Part shown: positions 1-12,404 of the stretch, in pieces
How the letters are laid out: each line of letters starts with the position of its first letter
Position numbering within the stretch: position 1 is the stretch's first letter
Source of the DNA: Berberis thunbergii
Taxonomy: Eukaryota; Streptophyta; Magnoliopsida; Ranunculales; Berberidaceae
DNA: 64,000 nucleotides
Direction of reading: 5' to 3'
NCBI GenBank assembly: GCA_003290165.1
Contig: QNQO01000527.1
Span: 62,001 to 126,000, forward strand
Notes under the pieces: model-generated
Databases searched by the model: none
Told to the model about the DNA's origin: nothing
Seen by the model: the letters and a program-made list of their open reading frames with translations, nothing else
Program-made: the position numbers and the translations under genes

Positions 1-83
1 CCTGCCATGATTGTTTCATGGCAAAAAGGCAATAGTCGTTTTCTATTATCACTGCTATTCCGACAGTTCTTCTAGCCGTCGAG

Positions 84-1020
84 ATGGGTCTTTTATGCTT
101 CCTGATCCCTTATTCTTCATCCACGGATTGGTTGGAAGGAGCCAACCCTAAAGACATCCGTATTAAGTCGGATGGGAAATTTTGTTGGTTTACTGAGAAC
201 GATGTGCAGGATAGTACACGCAAGTTGATCAATGAATGGCAAGGGCGAATTGTTGAAAGGGCTCCGATGCCTGTATGGGAGCCTAGCAGTAATCTGGACT
301 ATGGCCTCAAGCAAATACTGGATGGGATGAATCACCTCACTTATGCTGGGTGATGGGGTTGGATTATCAGGGTGGTCATAACCAGATGGTTGCTCTTGAG
401 AGGAAGATGGCAACGCAGTTATTGGTGTTTTCTCATGATCTTTGTCAGTTGGGCGTGTGGAAAGCGCAGTGTGTGGAGATGGAGAAGGCAGTTGAATCTA
501 TTCGGGCTTCTCTGAGGGGGGTGGAGGCTGCCAAATAGGTCTACAACTGAGCTCGAGTCTTCGATGGTTGAGTTGAAAAAGTTCGTACTCGGTTGAACGA
601 GGTAGAAAAGGAGTTATCTGTTGAGAAGGTTGGTCACGATGAGGCCATGCATTCTGTTATACAGTGGGTGGAGCAGTTAATAGCAGAGCTTGACGAAGTT
701 AAGTCAGATATTTCCACATTGTTGACCACCGTTGAAGGACAACTTATTTTGACCAGGAATGAGCTTGTTGCAACCAAAAACAAGTTGAAGATTGTGGAAG
801 CGGAAGATTGGAGGATGAACGGATCGAGCTTCTCGACTACATTGAGGGGGATGGCGTTGATTTGTCCAAATACCGTGATTTTGTCGATCAAGTTTCCGAG
901 GATGAAGATGGCGAGGAAGGTATTCTGGATCTCCCAAGTGATTCGGTGGACGAAGAACCATTATTTCCTCTTCCTTCCGATCTGGTTCCATCAACTACTC
1001 TTGCCGTTGAAGAGAAAACT
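84..1020 (+). pseudogene. Decayed coiled-coil/acidic-tail ORF, probably transposon-associated
   Basis: Three successive reading frames carry one degenerate protein. Positions 84-353 encode about 89 residues including WLEGANPKDIRIKSDGK and VPVWEP-like segments. Positions 350-790 encode a Glu/Leu-rich heptad-like stretch (NEVEKELSVEKVGHDEAM onward) typical of a coiled coil, broken by stops near 536-575. Positions 808-1020 encode an acidic tail (SEDEDGEEG, then PLPSD). A second PLPSD coding stretch follows the Tekay element near 9265, so the retroelement probably interrupted this ORF near its 3' end. I do not recognise the family. A coiled coil plus acidic tail recalls the C-terminal half of plant 'putative gypsy type transposon' proteins, but that is a guess. 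It is frameshifted and not functional as read. Confidence 0.4.
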
Positions 1021-1027
1021 TTGTATC

Positions 1028-2196
1028 CTCCCCTTTTTCTTTCTTCTTCCTTTTGTTTTCCTTTCTTTCTTCACAGAGAGTGCATTTCCCTTGCAGAGTT
1101 TGATTTCGCCGGATTTTGTTCGAGCTATTCCTTCACGGAATCTCTTCCTTGTTCCTCATTTCTTCCCTTCTTTGTTCCCTCTTCGTTTCTCTTTTGGTTT
1201 TTCGCAAAAAAAAATCAGTTTTCATATTTGGGTTTGACGTGGGGGTTGTTTGCTCGGATTTCGTAGCTCCGATCAGCCGTTGAGGGGCCTTTGTGGCGTC
1301 ATTTGAAGCCCGTAGACCCGACATGCAAGGGTGATTTCGAGGTTGGCCGATTTTTTCAAAAAATTAGGGTGGCTTCGCATTAGGATACAAACAAGCCCGA
1401 AGTGGTACTGGTGCACGTTGTGGGAAGTGTCTGGGTGAGACACATTCGTAGGGTATGCAGATACCTACGATAGGAGACACTTATACAAAAGTTTTGGTTT
1501 CGACTTGATTGCTATACCTAGGAGACTAGGCACGATTTCTATATTGTCGTTGTTTTCATCGCGTGATATTTCCCATGATTGAATCATTTGTAATGATCAA
1601 CATATTTTGTAAACTTGTAGTTATCGTTGAATCTGAAATGCTTGTGTTGGTGCTTGAACTTAGAAATATTATCCTTAGAGACATGGTGTGATTTAGACTT
1701 TAGAACCTGTTACTTATCCATTGTTGTGTGGCATGAATTTCCCTTGTATATTATTCTGTTATTTGTATTTAGTTCACTCGCACCAGCTAGCTTTGTGCTT
1801 TGTTGACCCCGCAAGGGGTGTGCTTCAATTGGAGTGCAGGCAGTGTTGGCGTTCCTGCTGATCATGGCGCTTAGGCCCCATTTTTCATTGTAGGCGCGTT
1901 TTGTGCCGTTTGGTCGTGTCCACCCTGTACGGGTATGTTTTGCTTCCTCTGTGTTATCAGGTGTACTATATTGTTATACTAGATGCTTGTATATTGGTTT
2001 TTTCGCTATGACTCTGGCGGGGCGAATCAAATATACTTATTTTGTTCAAATTTTTATCGTAGTTCTTATTTTAGTTTCATTCTCGTATCAAGAATGTGTT
2101 ATATTATGATGTTGTGGCCGGTTACGATCCGCAAGTATTATGGGTTAGTTCACGCATCGGCACGCTGCGATTCCTGTGGTGGGTCGGGGCGTGACA
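1028..2196 (+). repeat. Left LTR of Tekay element (internally deleted)
   Basis: About 1.17 kb aligns with the 6961-9257 LTR. Homology starts at a pyrimidine-rich stretch near 1028 (7050s in the right copy). It jumps near 1375 from the equivalent of ~7385 to ~8488, so about 1.1 kb is missing. It then continues to the shared GTGACA end at 2196. It keeps about 50 bp near 1965-2015 that the right LTR has lost. The 5' TG terminus is not visible. Confidence 0.8.
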
Positions 2197-2201
2197 GAGC
2201 T

Positions 2202-2213
2202 TGGTATCAGAGC
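2202..2213 (+). promoter_or_regulatory. Primer binding site (tRNA-iMet type)
   Basis: TGGTATCAGAGC lies 5 bp after the left LTR end. It is complementary to the 3' end of plant initiator methionine tRNA, the usual primer for many chromoviruses and copia elements. Confidence 0.85.
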
Positions 2214-2347
2214 CATTCTTTACCGGTTCACATAGAACATCATCGTATACCACTTTCTTGAGTGAATTGGGTAGAGGAGTTAGGATTTTTGTTGTGTTGT
2301 TTGATGTATTGTAGGTGTATTTTCTTTTATGTAGAAGGTGTTTGGTG

Positions 2348-5300
2348 ATGGTGTGTGGTAAGAGATCTCAGGGTGAGGGATCAGGCACTGCTGAAGACGA
2401 TGCCTCTCAGGCTTTCATGGAAATGATGACCCAATTAGATCAAAATATGATGCAAGGCAGTTAGTCAGAGGACCCGTTTACTCAGTGCAACAAGAATTTC
2501 GTCAGCTTGGGTGGTGAAAGATTTGATGGTACTGGAGATTCTGTAGCTACGGATCTGTGGATCCGTAAGGTAGAGCTCATGTTTGAGAGGATGGCGCTGA
2601 CACCTATACAACGTACTGAGTTAGCAACACACCAGTTTGATGGAGAGGCTATGTACTGGTAGGATTCAGTGAGGTAGAGCCGTGATGTGTCGAGATGCAG
2701 TGGGATACATTTTGCCAGGTGTTTGAACAACATTTTGTTCCTGATTCTACCAGAGCTGAGATAGTGGACAAATTTCTACATTTACAACAGGGTTCTAGAT
2801 CTATTTCTGAATACTTGGCCGAGTTTACCCAGTTGAGCCGCTATGCCACTTGTTTTATAGATACTCCAAAGAAGAAGAACAAGAAGTTTTTGAGTGGTCT
2901 GAACCCGTTCCTAAGGAAACAGTTGATGTGATGATCGATCATTTTTTTGAGAGATTAGCGACGTCCCTTTGAGTCAGGAACGAGTGGACGCCGAGTGTAA
3001 ACAATAGACTTTGGTTAGATGAGCTAGAGGTTCAGAATGCAGTCAGAGGTTTGGCCCAGGAAGCCAGACAATTGAGCAGGCACAACAGCTAGAGTGTGTC
3101 GTTGTTCAACAGAGAAACCCTGGTAGAGGGGGACCAGTTAGGAATGGCAGAGACCGCAGAGGTGACAGACGTTCCTGAGGAGATCATCGACGGCAGTAGC
3201 AACAGAGACAACCTAGGCGGGGTGGTCAGACAGGAACTAGGAGCAGTTGCTTTACTTGTGGTCAGGAGGGACATGTAGCCCATGATTGTCCAAGAGGTCA
3301 GACAAATCGATGGGAGCATGTAGTTTGTTATACTTGTGGACAATTGGGGCACTTTTCCAAACTTTGTTATCAGAATAGGGATGGACCAGCATAGTAGAGG
3401 GTGCCTCAAGGACAATTAGCACCTGCGCCTGGAATTGGTCAGAGAGTCCCTCTCCCAGCACCGCCTGTTCGCCTAGCAGCTATTCCTGGTCAGGGAAATG
3501 TTGAGGGTATGTTATTATTTCTTTTCTGTAGTTGTGTGTGCCATATGTAGTAAGATTTGTGTTATGTGCATTATGCGTAGGAAAAATTGCATGTTAGTGT
3601 GTTGTTATGTGATTCAGGATACATGTGTTGTGTGCCAGGTTTTGTGCATTCGTCGTCTTCCCTGTTGAGGGCTCTTTTCGATACAGGAGCATCTAGGTCT
3701 TTTATTTCTAGATAGTTGTTAGAGACAAACTTGAGGTAGTGCTTTTACCGGAGCCCTTGTGCGTTGTGTCTCCTCTGGGCAGTTCGGTTTGGTTATGGGA
3801 ATATTGTCCCCGTTTCGAGTTTTCCTTATTGGGGTACAACTTTGTGTTTGACTTTATTGTTTTGGGTTTTGTAGGCTATCATTTGATTCTAGGGATGGAT
3901 TGGTTGTCCAGTCATCCGGTGATCATTGATTGCTTGCATAGGTCAGTGATGTTAGCGCCACCTGATGTTTCGCCTCGTGTGTTGGCTTGTGAGCTCGATT
4001 CGGTTTCTGTGATGTCGATTTTTCTTAGCTCTCTTGAGATTTCTTGTCCCGGCACCAGTTCTGTAGATGTTGTGTATGAGTTCCCTGATGTACTTCAAGA
4101 AATTCCTGGTACTGCACCTATATCTAAATCAGCGTACAGGCTTGCACCTAAGCAATTGGAAGAGATGAAAGTACGGCTTGATGAGTTGCTTCGTAAGGGG
4201 TTTATTCAGCCGAGCAATTCACCTTGGGGAGCTCCAACAATATTTGTGTCCAAGAAGGATGGATCATTGAGGATTACCTAGATTATCGAGATCTGAATAA
4301 AGTAACCATCAAGAATAAGTAACCATTGCCTCGAATTGATGATCTATTGGATCAGTTGAGGGGAGCCGTCACAATTAGATTTCAGTCTGGGTATCATCAG
4401 ATAAGAGTTGAGGAACATTCCGATCCAATTACCGTTTTTCGGACCCGTTATGGCTTGTATGAGTTTCCAGTCATGCCATTTGGATTGACAAATGCACCAG
4501 CTTTCTTCATGGATTTGATGAATAGATTGTTCACTCCGTACTTGGGACAAGTTTGTGGTAATCTTCATTGACGATATCTTAGTGTACTCGAGAAGTTTAG
4601 AGGAGCATAGAGAGCACCTTCGCATTGTTTTGCAGACACTTAGAGAAAATCAGTTGTATGCGAAGTTCAGTAAGTGTCATTTCTGGGAGCCTGAAGTTTG
4701 ATTTCTTGGGCATGTCATTTCTAGTGGAGGTATTGCAGTGGATCTCGAGAAAGTCGAAGCAGTAAAGTCTTGGAGACGACCGAGTAGTGTGACGGAGATT
4801 CGTAGTTTTCTAGGTTTGGCTGGTTATTACCAACGGTTTATCCAGAAATTTTCCCTGATTGTGACACCACTCACTCAGTTAACTAGGAAAGAATGTTCCT
4901 TTTGTATGGTCAGAAAAGTGCAAAGAAGCGTTTGAAACTTTGAAGCTTCGGTTGACTTCAGCACCAGTGTTGACTATTCCGACACCTGGTAGCCGACTGG
5001 TGGTATTTACTAATGCTTGTGGTACAGAATTGGGTGGAGTGTTGATGCAAGGCAAGAAGGTCGTAGCCTATGCGTCTTGACAGCTGAAACCCCACGAGCG
5101 GAGATATCCGACACATGGCTTAGAGTTGGCAGCCGTAGTCTTTGCTTTGAAGATCTGGAGACATTATCTGTATGGTGAGAGGTTCGAGTATTCACAAATC
5201 ACAAGAGTTTGAAGTACCTATTCACTCAGAGGGAGTTGAATATGAGGCAACAACGATGGATTGATTTTCTTAGCAGCTATGACTTTGAGATACAGTATCA

Positions 5301-6952
5301 GCTAGGTAGGGCCAATGTGGTTGTAGATGCCTTGAGTAGGCGACATGCAGTGATGGCAACCATGATGATTCAGGAGTATCGAACACTTGAGACATTGGTT
5401 TCATTTGCAGTTCAACCTACTTTCAGTACAGAAGGCAGCATGATAGCGGGTTTAGTCGTTTATCCGCCGTTGATCAGTAGAGTGGTTGAGAGACAGACCT
5501 CTTATCCAGTGATTACGAGGCAGATAACAGATTTGGTAGTGGACACATTGGATGAGTGCCCTACCGATTGTTCGGTGGGTTCAGATGGAGAGTTGCGATT
5601 TTGTGGGCGACTTTGTGTTCTGTCTGATGTGGAGTTGCGAAGATATATCTTACAAGAAGCTCATAGATCTCGTTTCACCATTCACCCCGGTTGAACAAAG
5701 ATGTATCTTGATTTGAGACAATCTTTCTGGTGGCGTGGCATGAAGAAAGACATTGGAGAGGTTGTGGCACGGTGTGCTACTTGTCGGCAGGTGAAAGCCG
5801 AGCATCAAAGACCGTCTGGGTTATTGAATCCATTGGATATCCCGACGTGGAAGTGGGAGTATATCACTATGGATTTCATCGATGGACTTCCATGGTTGAG
5901 GAAAGGTAATGAGTCGTTATGGGTCATTGTTGATCGATTGACGAAGTGTGCACATTTCATTCCTTTTAGTATGAATCGGACGGCAGACAGTCTAACGATG
6001 TTGCTCATTAGGGAGATAGTCCGCCTTCATGGGTCACCTGTTTCGATTATATTCGACAGAGATCCGCTTTTCACAGCCCACTTCTGGCAGAGCTTTCAAC
6101 AAACTATGGGTACAAGATTGGACATGAGTACAGCTTATCATCCACAGACAGATGGCCAATCTGAGCGAGTGAATCAGGTAGTGGAAGACATGCTTAGAGC
6201 ATGCATTTTAGACTTTGAGGCAGTTGGGAAGATCACCTACCATTATGCGAGTTTGCGTACAACAACAGCTACCACGTAAGTATTGGCATGGCACCGTTTG
6301 AGGCACTCTACGGACGACCGTGTAGGTCCCCTGTTTGTTGGCAGAGATTGGAAAGTTAGTTGTGATGAGGCCAGATGTGATCAGAGAAACTACTGAGAAG
6401 ATTGAGCTGATTAGAGCGTGTTTGTTGACAGCCCAGAGTAGACAGAAGAGTTACGCTGATAGGAGGCGTAAGTAGTTAGAGTTTGATGTTGGTGACAGGG
6501 TTTTTCTGAAAGTTTCCCCGATGCGCGGAGTTGTTAGGTTTCGAAGTCGAGGAAAGATTGCACCAAGGTATGTAGGGCCATATGAGATTACTGAGATGAT
6601 TGGACCAGTGGCCTATAGATTGGCTTTGCCGCAGATTATGTTAGGTCTCCACGACGTGTTTCACATATCCATGTTGCAGAAATGTTTGGCAGACCCATCA
6701 CAGATTATAGAGCCTGTTGAGTTGGAGATTTCTGATGAGTTGAAGTATCCAGTGAGGCCAGTAGCAATTGTTGATGATGATGTGAAACAACTTCGACATA
6801 GGACAGTGAAGTTAGTGAAGGTTCAGTTGAGCCACCGAGAGGGTGACATGACTTGGGAGCTGGAGGACCAGATGAGACAGAAATACCCGAGCTTTTCGCC
6901 TAGGTTTTCTTGTCGTGGCTTTGTCCGATCTGGAGGACGAGATCCCTTTTAA
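2348..6952 (+). pseudogene. Tekay gag-pol polyprotein with chromodomain, stop-riddled
   Basis: The presumed ATG at 2348 starts an ORF that stops by 2464. A Retrotrans_gag segment follows (about 2695-2931). Two CCHC knuckles lie near 3250-3290 (CFTCGQEGHVAHDC) and 3325-3375. The protease motif FDTGAS is near 3676. RT is at about 4080-4900 and includes the catalytic FIDDIL near 4565. RNase H is at about 5000-5195, where the first catalytic Asp region reads TNAC instead of the usual S/TDAS. The integrase zinc-binding region and DDE core ([23 protein letters not shown]) lie at about 5600-6230. A chromodomain (about 6750-6890, with LVKVQLSHREGDMTWE) ends the protein at 6952. At least six frame breaks or stops interrupt it (for example around 2464, 4280, 4571, 4935, 5695 and 6279). 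A protein of roughly 1,400-1,500 residues would be normal for the clade. Confidence 0.85.
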
Positions 6953-6960
6953 GGTGGGTA
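6951..6960 (+). promoter_or_regulatory. Polypurine tract before the right Tekay LTR
   Basis: AAGGTGGGTA lies directly before TGATGTAATA, the presumed start of the 3' LTR, and overlaps the stop codon of the polyprotein. This is the usual plus-strand priming position. The tract is degraded by two T residues. Confidence 0.6.
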
Positions 6961-9257
6961 TGATGTAATATCTGTGTTTAAAAATTTTTGCTTGGAGAGG
7001 GGTGTACTCAGTTAATACGGTGGGGGCACATACCCACCCACCCTTTAAGAGACAACCCCCTCCCCTTTTTCTTTCTTCTTCCTTTTTTTTTCCTTTCTTT
7101 CTTCACAGAGAGTGCATTTCCCTTGCAGAATTCGATTTCGCTGGATTTCATTCGAGCTATTCCTTCGCGGAATCTCTTCATTGTTCCTCATTTGTTCCCC
7201 TCTTCGTTTCTCTTTTGGTTTTTTGCAAAAAAAAAAAATCAGCTTTCATATTTGGGTTTGACGTGGGGGTTGTTTGATCGGATTTCGTAGCTCAGATCAG
7301 CCGTTGAGGGTTCTTTGTGGTGTCATTTGGAGCTCGTAGACCCGACATGCAAGGGTGATTTCGGGGTTGGCCGGTTTTTTCAAAAATATTTGGGTGCATG
7401 TTCGTTTTGAGGGTTTTTCGGTGTGAATCCGGACTTTGGGTGCGTGGGTGAGCCGCACATTCGTGACTCCGAGTGTTCTTAGACCTATTTTTGGCCTATT
7501 GTGCGGTTTGGAAGCGATCAGACTAGAGTAGGGAGGGTTTTGGCGAGTTTTCGCCAAACTTTGGGTTTCGGCGGGGTGTTTGCCGAATTTTTATTGCCTG
7601 TAAGTTTTTCTTTCAGTCACGCGCCGCTTGTAATTTATTTATTTTTCTAGTTTTCAGCTAGTTTGCTCACTTTTGAGTCCGCCTTACAGTTTTAAAAATT
7701 TATGTAGTCTCGCATTCGTTGTTTTGCGAGTTAGGAGCTTCGACCGGTAGGAATTGGGTTCCGAAAACCCATTCCGCCCAGGTGAGTGGAACTATAATAT
7801 TTATTTTGAGAAATAATTATTTGAAATCTTGAATTTAAGTTTTACATCATACCGTCGATTGTGTACAATTGAATCCAAATTCGAAATTCGGGGTTTTTAG
7901 ATATTTCGATGATTGTGTTGGTTATTTTTGAATGAATTACATATTGGGTTTTCTGAAAGAATGATATACTTGAATGAAATCGAATAATGAATGCATTTTG
8001 GTGTGATTAGGCTTTGGTGTAATGACATTGGACTTGTATGCTTCATTTTCGAGTTTGCATAGTATGTCATGTTTTACTGTGGATTGTCGAGTCTTAAGCA
8101 TGTATGATAATCGACTCGAATAAATTTATCGTGGTGAATTGGGTCATGTTGGGACCCTGGCATAGTCGTGGTTTTATAAAAATTTCCGAATTGATAATGC
8201 ATGTTGTGCCGATGCATAGGAGTTTGCTCGCATCGTGAGTTGGATGGTGCTCGAGATGACTCACACCAGACATTGTGGATGCTCTTGTATGTGGCAAGCT
8301 TGCTGAGGTGCGGTGAGCTCCCGCACGCACTTGCCACTATAGAGTGCAGTAGGACGGGTCCCGGAGGACGTGGTTTTGAGATTACTCGCTTTCTCTCCCA
8401 GCGCGCTTGAGTTTTATTATGTTAGGTTGGCCGTGTTAGGCCAGTCGTTCGGGATGTTTGAGTTTGTATCCTGGTAGATGACACCTCATTAGGATACAAA
8501 CAAGCCTGAAGTGGTACTGGTGAACGTTGTCGGATATGTTTGTGTGAGACACATTCGTAGGGTATGTGGATACCTACAATATGAGACACTTATATAGAAG
8601 TTTTGGTTTCGACTTGATTGCTATACCTAGGAGACTAGGCATGATTTCTATATTGTTGTTGTTTTCATCGCGTGATATTTCCCAGGTTTGAATCACTTGT
8701 AATGATCAACATATTTCGTAAACTTGTAATTATCGTTGAATCTGAAATGCTTGTGTTGGTGCTTGAACTTAGAAATATTATCTTTAGAGACACGGTGTGA
8801 TTTAGACTTTAGAACTTGTTACTTATCCATTGTTGTGTGGCATGAATTTTCCTTGTATATTATTCTGTTATTTGTATTTAGTTCGCTCGCACCAGCTAGC
8901 TTTGTGCTTTGCTGACCCCGCAAGGGGTGTGCTTCTATTGGAGTGCAGGCAGTGTTGGCGTTCCTGATGATCGTGGCGCTTAGGCCCCGTTTTCCATTGA
9001 GGCGTGTTTTGTGTTGTTTGGTCATGTCCACCCTGTACGGATATGTTTTGCTTCCTCTGTGTTATCAGGTGTACTCTGGCGAGGCGAATCAAATATACTT
9101 ATTTTGTTCAAATTTTTATCGTAGATTTTATTTCCGTTTTATTTTCGTATCAAGAATGTGTTATATTATGATGTTGTGGCCGGTTACGATCCGCCTATAT
9201 TACGGGTTAGTTCACGCATCGACACACTGCGATTCCCGTGGCGAGTTGGGGCGTGAC
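6961..9257 (+). repeat. Right LTR of Tekay element (~2.3 kb)
   Basis: It runs from TGATGTAATA after the PPT to GCGTGACA at 9257. It contains the pyrimidine-rich segment, the 7385-8487 block missing from the left LTR, and the shared 3' part. About 50 bp between two short direct repeats (GTGTACT/ATGACT, near 9075) is missing relative to the left copy. Short ORFs inside are not credible genes. Confidence 0.8.
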
Positions 9258-9802
9258 ATTGCTCCTCTTCCATCAGATGCTCTTGCTATTGATACTTTTT
9301 TATTGTTTCTTCTCAACCTATTCTATTTTCTTCTCCGGATGTAACACAATGATTTTATGAATGAAAAAATATTTTTTTTACAATCCTGTGTTGTGTTTTA
9401 TTGCTTTTCGACTTCCATGTCTTTCCTTTGTAGTCATAATTTGTCTTGGGTTAATCATGTTAACTCGTCATACATGATAAATGCACGTTAACCTCGTGAC
9501 TTGTACATTTAGGCATGTCCATATTTATACTTTTACGCTCGTTTGTTGACCATCGAAGCTTTTATTCCTTCTGTCTTGTCAATTAGGTCATGAAGCTGTA
9601 CTAGTTTTTATTTGCTCATTCGTTCTTTTGCATGTCTACTTTGTTATTGGATGCATTGGCCACTTCAGAAGGTTTATGAGCAGTTTTTTCCTTGTGTGTC
9701 AAAGCTTTCGTGGATGTACTTCATAGTCTGACGCGTTGATCGGGACAGAAGGCTTTGTGAATTCGTGGTCTGACACATTAGAGGTTTTACTAGTACATTT
9801 TG
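9258..9802 (+). other. Sequence downstream of Tekay; continuation of the interrupted ORF, otherwise no gene
   Basis: The first ~85 bp can encode PLPSDALAIDTF and a hydrophobic tail ending at 9342. The PLPSD motif also occurs just before the Tekay element, suggesting it is the displaced 3' end of the same ORF. An A/T-rich stretch follows (ATGAATGAAAAAATA at 9357) that could be a 3' UTR. No gene is seen in the rest. Confidence 0.35.
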
Positions 9803-10677
9803 ACTTACACGTCTAGACTTTTATTTCGCTGTTCAACATATCAGTCGATCCAAAGTTTTTACGTGTAAGTTGACTTCTTTGTCCCAACTTTTACTTCATT
9901 GTTCGACATATCAGTCGATCCAAAGTTTTTATGAATTAGTTCATTTGTTTGTCTCAACTTTTACTTCGTTGTTCTGACATATCGGTCAATCCAAAATTTT
10001 TATGAGTAAGTAGACTTTTTTGTCCTTACTTTAACTTTGTTGTTCAAAGTATCATTCGATCCGAAATTTTTATGAGTAATTAAGTTGACTTCTTTGTCCC
10101 AACTTTTACTTCGTTGTTCGACGTATCAGCTTATCTAAAGTTTATATGTATGAGTTGACTTCTTTGTCCCAACTTTTGCTTTGTTGTTCGACGTATCAGT
10201 CGATCCAAAGTTTTTATGTATGAGTTGACTTTTGTCCCAACTTTTACTTCGTTGCTCAACGTATTAATCGATCCAAAGTTTTTATGAGTAATTTGACTTT
10301 GTTATCCCAACTTTTACGTCGTTGTTCGACGTATCAGTCGATCCAAAGTTTTTATGAGTAATTTGACTTCTTTATCCCAAGTTTTTTTCATTGTTTGACA
10401 TATCAGTCGATCCAAAGTTTTTATGAATGAGTTGACTTGTTTGTCCCAACTTTTACTTCGTTATTCGACGTTTTAGTTGATCTGAAGTTTTTATGAGTAA
10501 GTTGACTTCTTTGTCCCAACTTTTACTTTGTTGTTCGATGTATCAGTCGATCTGGAGTTTATATGTATGAGTTGACTTCTTTGTCCTACTTTTACTTCGT
10601 TGTTCGCCGTATCAGTCGATCCAAAGTTTTCATGAATGAGTTGACTTTTTTGTCCAAACTTTTACTTTGTTGTTCGA
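9803..10677 (+). repeat. Tandem array, ~13 copies of a ~69-bp unit
   Basis: Successive units repeat the pattern GTTGACTT(C)TTTGTCCCAAC, then TTTTACTTCGTTGTTCGACG, then TATCAGTCGATCCAAAG, then TTTTTATGAGTA, at about 65-71 bp spacing. Copies are diverged from each other by point changes and small gaps. The array is interrupted at 10678 by the TRIM composite and resumes at 14505 for one further partial copy. The first visible copy is near 9803. Confidence 0.9.
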
Positions 10678-10786
10678 TGTGACGACCCTTTCCTGCACTG
10701 TACCGATATTGTCCGCTACCCAGGCGATATGGGACTATGATTCCCCTTGTAGCTCGTCCAACCCCTCTCAGCCTATTGGGCCTGTT
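10678..10786 (-). repeat. TRIM LTR copy a (internally deleted, truncated)
   Basis: It begins TGTGACGACCC on the plus strand and matches the 14254 copy to about TGTCCGC. It then skips about 90 bp, resuming at the segment CAGGCGATATGGGACTATGA also seen in copy b. It merges into the Tekay LTR sequence at a shared CCTATTG near 10772-10786. Confidence 0.75.
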
Positions 10787-12404
10787 GTACGGTTTGGAGG
10801 CGATCAGACCGGAGTAGGGAGGGTTTCGGCGGGGTGTTTGCCGAATTTTTATTGCCTGTAAGTTTTTCTTTCAGTCACACGCCGCTTGTAATTTATTTAT
10901 TTTTTCGGTTTTCGGCTAGTTTCCTCACCTTTGAGTCCGTTTTGCAGTTTTAAAATTTTTGTGGTCCCGCATTCGTTGTTTTCCGAGTTAGGAGCTTCAA
11001 CTGGGTTCTGGAAACCCATTCCGCCCAGGTGAGTGGAACTATAATATTTATTTTCAGAAATAATTATTTGAAATCCTGAATTTAAGTTTTACATCATACC
11101 GTTGATTGTGTACAATTGAATCCAAATTCGAAATTCGAGGGTTTCAAATATTTTGATGATTGTGTTAGTTATTTGTGAATGAGATTTGGGGTGATTAGGC
11201 TTTGGTGTAATGACATTGGACTTGTATGGTTCGTTTTCGAGTTTGCATAGTATGTCGTGTTTTACCGTGGATTGCCGAGTCTTGAGCATGTATGATAATC
11301 GACTCGAATAAATTTATCGTGGTGAATTGGGTCATGTTGGGACCCTGGCATAGTCGTGGTTTTATAAAAATTGCCGAATTGGTTATGATTGCACGTCTAT
11401 TACCTTTGATTATGTACAGACTCGTCATTTGTGCATGTGGATGTTAGTGTAAGTGTTTTTACCCCGTTATAATGCCTGTTGTGCCGATGTTTAGGAGCTT
11501 GCTCGCATCGTGATTGAATGACGATCGAAATGACTCGCACCAGACATTGTGGACGCTATTGCATGTGGCAAGCTTGCTGAGGTGCGGTGAGCTCCCGCAC
11601 GCACTTTCCACTATAGAGTGCAGTAGGACGGGTTCCGGAGGACGTGCTTTGGAGATTACTCGCTTTCCCTCCCAGCGCGCTTGAGTTTAATTGTGTTAGG
11701 TTGGCCGTGTTAGGCCAGTTGTTCGGGATGTTTGAGTTTGTATCCTGGCAGATGTCACCCCATTAGGATACAAACAAGTCCGAAGTGGTACTGGTGCACG
11801 TTGTGGGATGTGTCTGGGTGAGACACATTCGTGGGGTATGCGGATACCTACGATATGAGACTCTTATACAAAATTTTACAGGATTTTTGGTTTCGACTTG
11901 ATTGCTATACCTAGGAGACTAAGAAGAACTATGAAATTGTCTTGATTTTCATCGCTTGATATTTACTAAGTTTGAATCACGTGTAATGATCGGCATATAT
12001 CATAAACTTGTAGTTATTGTTGAATCTGAAATGCTTGTGTTGTTGCTTGAACTTAGAAATATTATCTTTAGAGACACGGTGTGATTTAGACTTTAGAACT
12101 TGTTATTTATCCTATATTGTCTGGCATGAATTTTCCTTGTATAGTATTATGTTATTTGTATTTAGTTTGCTCGCACCGGTTAGCTTTGTGCTTTGCTGAC
12201 CCCATAAGCGCTGTGCTTCTATTGGAGTGCAGGCAGTGTTGGCGTTTTTGTTGATCATGGCACTTAGTTCCGTTTTCCGTTATAGGCGCGTTTTGTGCTG
12301 TTTGGTCGTGTCCACCCTGTACGGGTATGTTTTGCTTCCTCTGTGTTATCAGGTGTACTATATTGCTATACTAGATGCTTGTATATTGGTTTTGTCACTA
12401 TGAC

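Larger units (their letters stand above)
1028..9257 (+). mobile_element. Ty3/gypsy Tekay (Del)-type chromovirus, degenerate
   Basis: The order is left LTR, PBS, gag, protease, RT, RNase H, integrase, chromodomain, PPT, right LTR. Both LTRs end in GGGGCGTGACA or a close variant, and the left one is followed by a PBS matching the initiator Met tRNA. Gene order and the C-terminal chromodomain fit the Tekay clade of chromoviruses. No complete 5-bp target duplication is visible because the first ~70-100 bp of the left LTR are missing or replaced. The many stops and frameshifts mark it as inactive and old. It sits inside the decayed ORF that begins at 84. Confidence 0.85.

Noticed and set aside
1133..2261. 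Several 60-150 codon ORFs inside the Tekay LTRs
   Set aside because: They fall within LTR sequence repeated elsewhere in the window, are not conserved in frame between copies, and have no domain.
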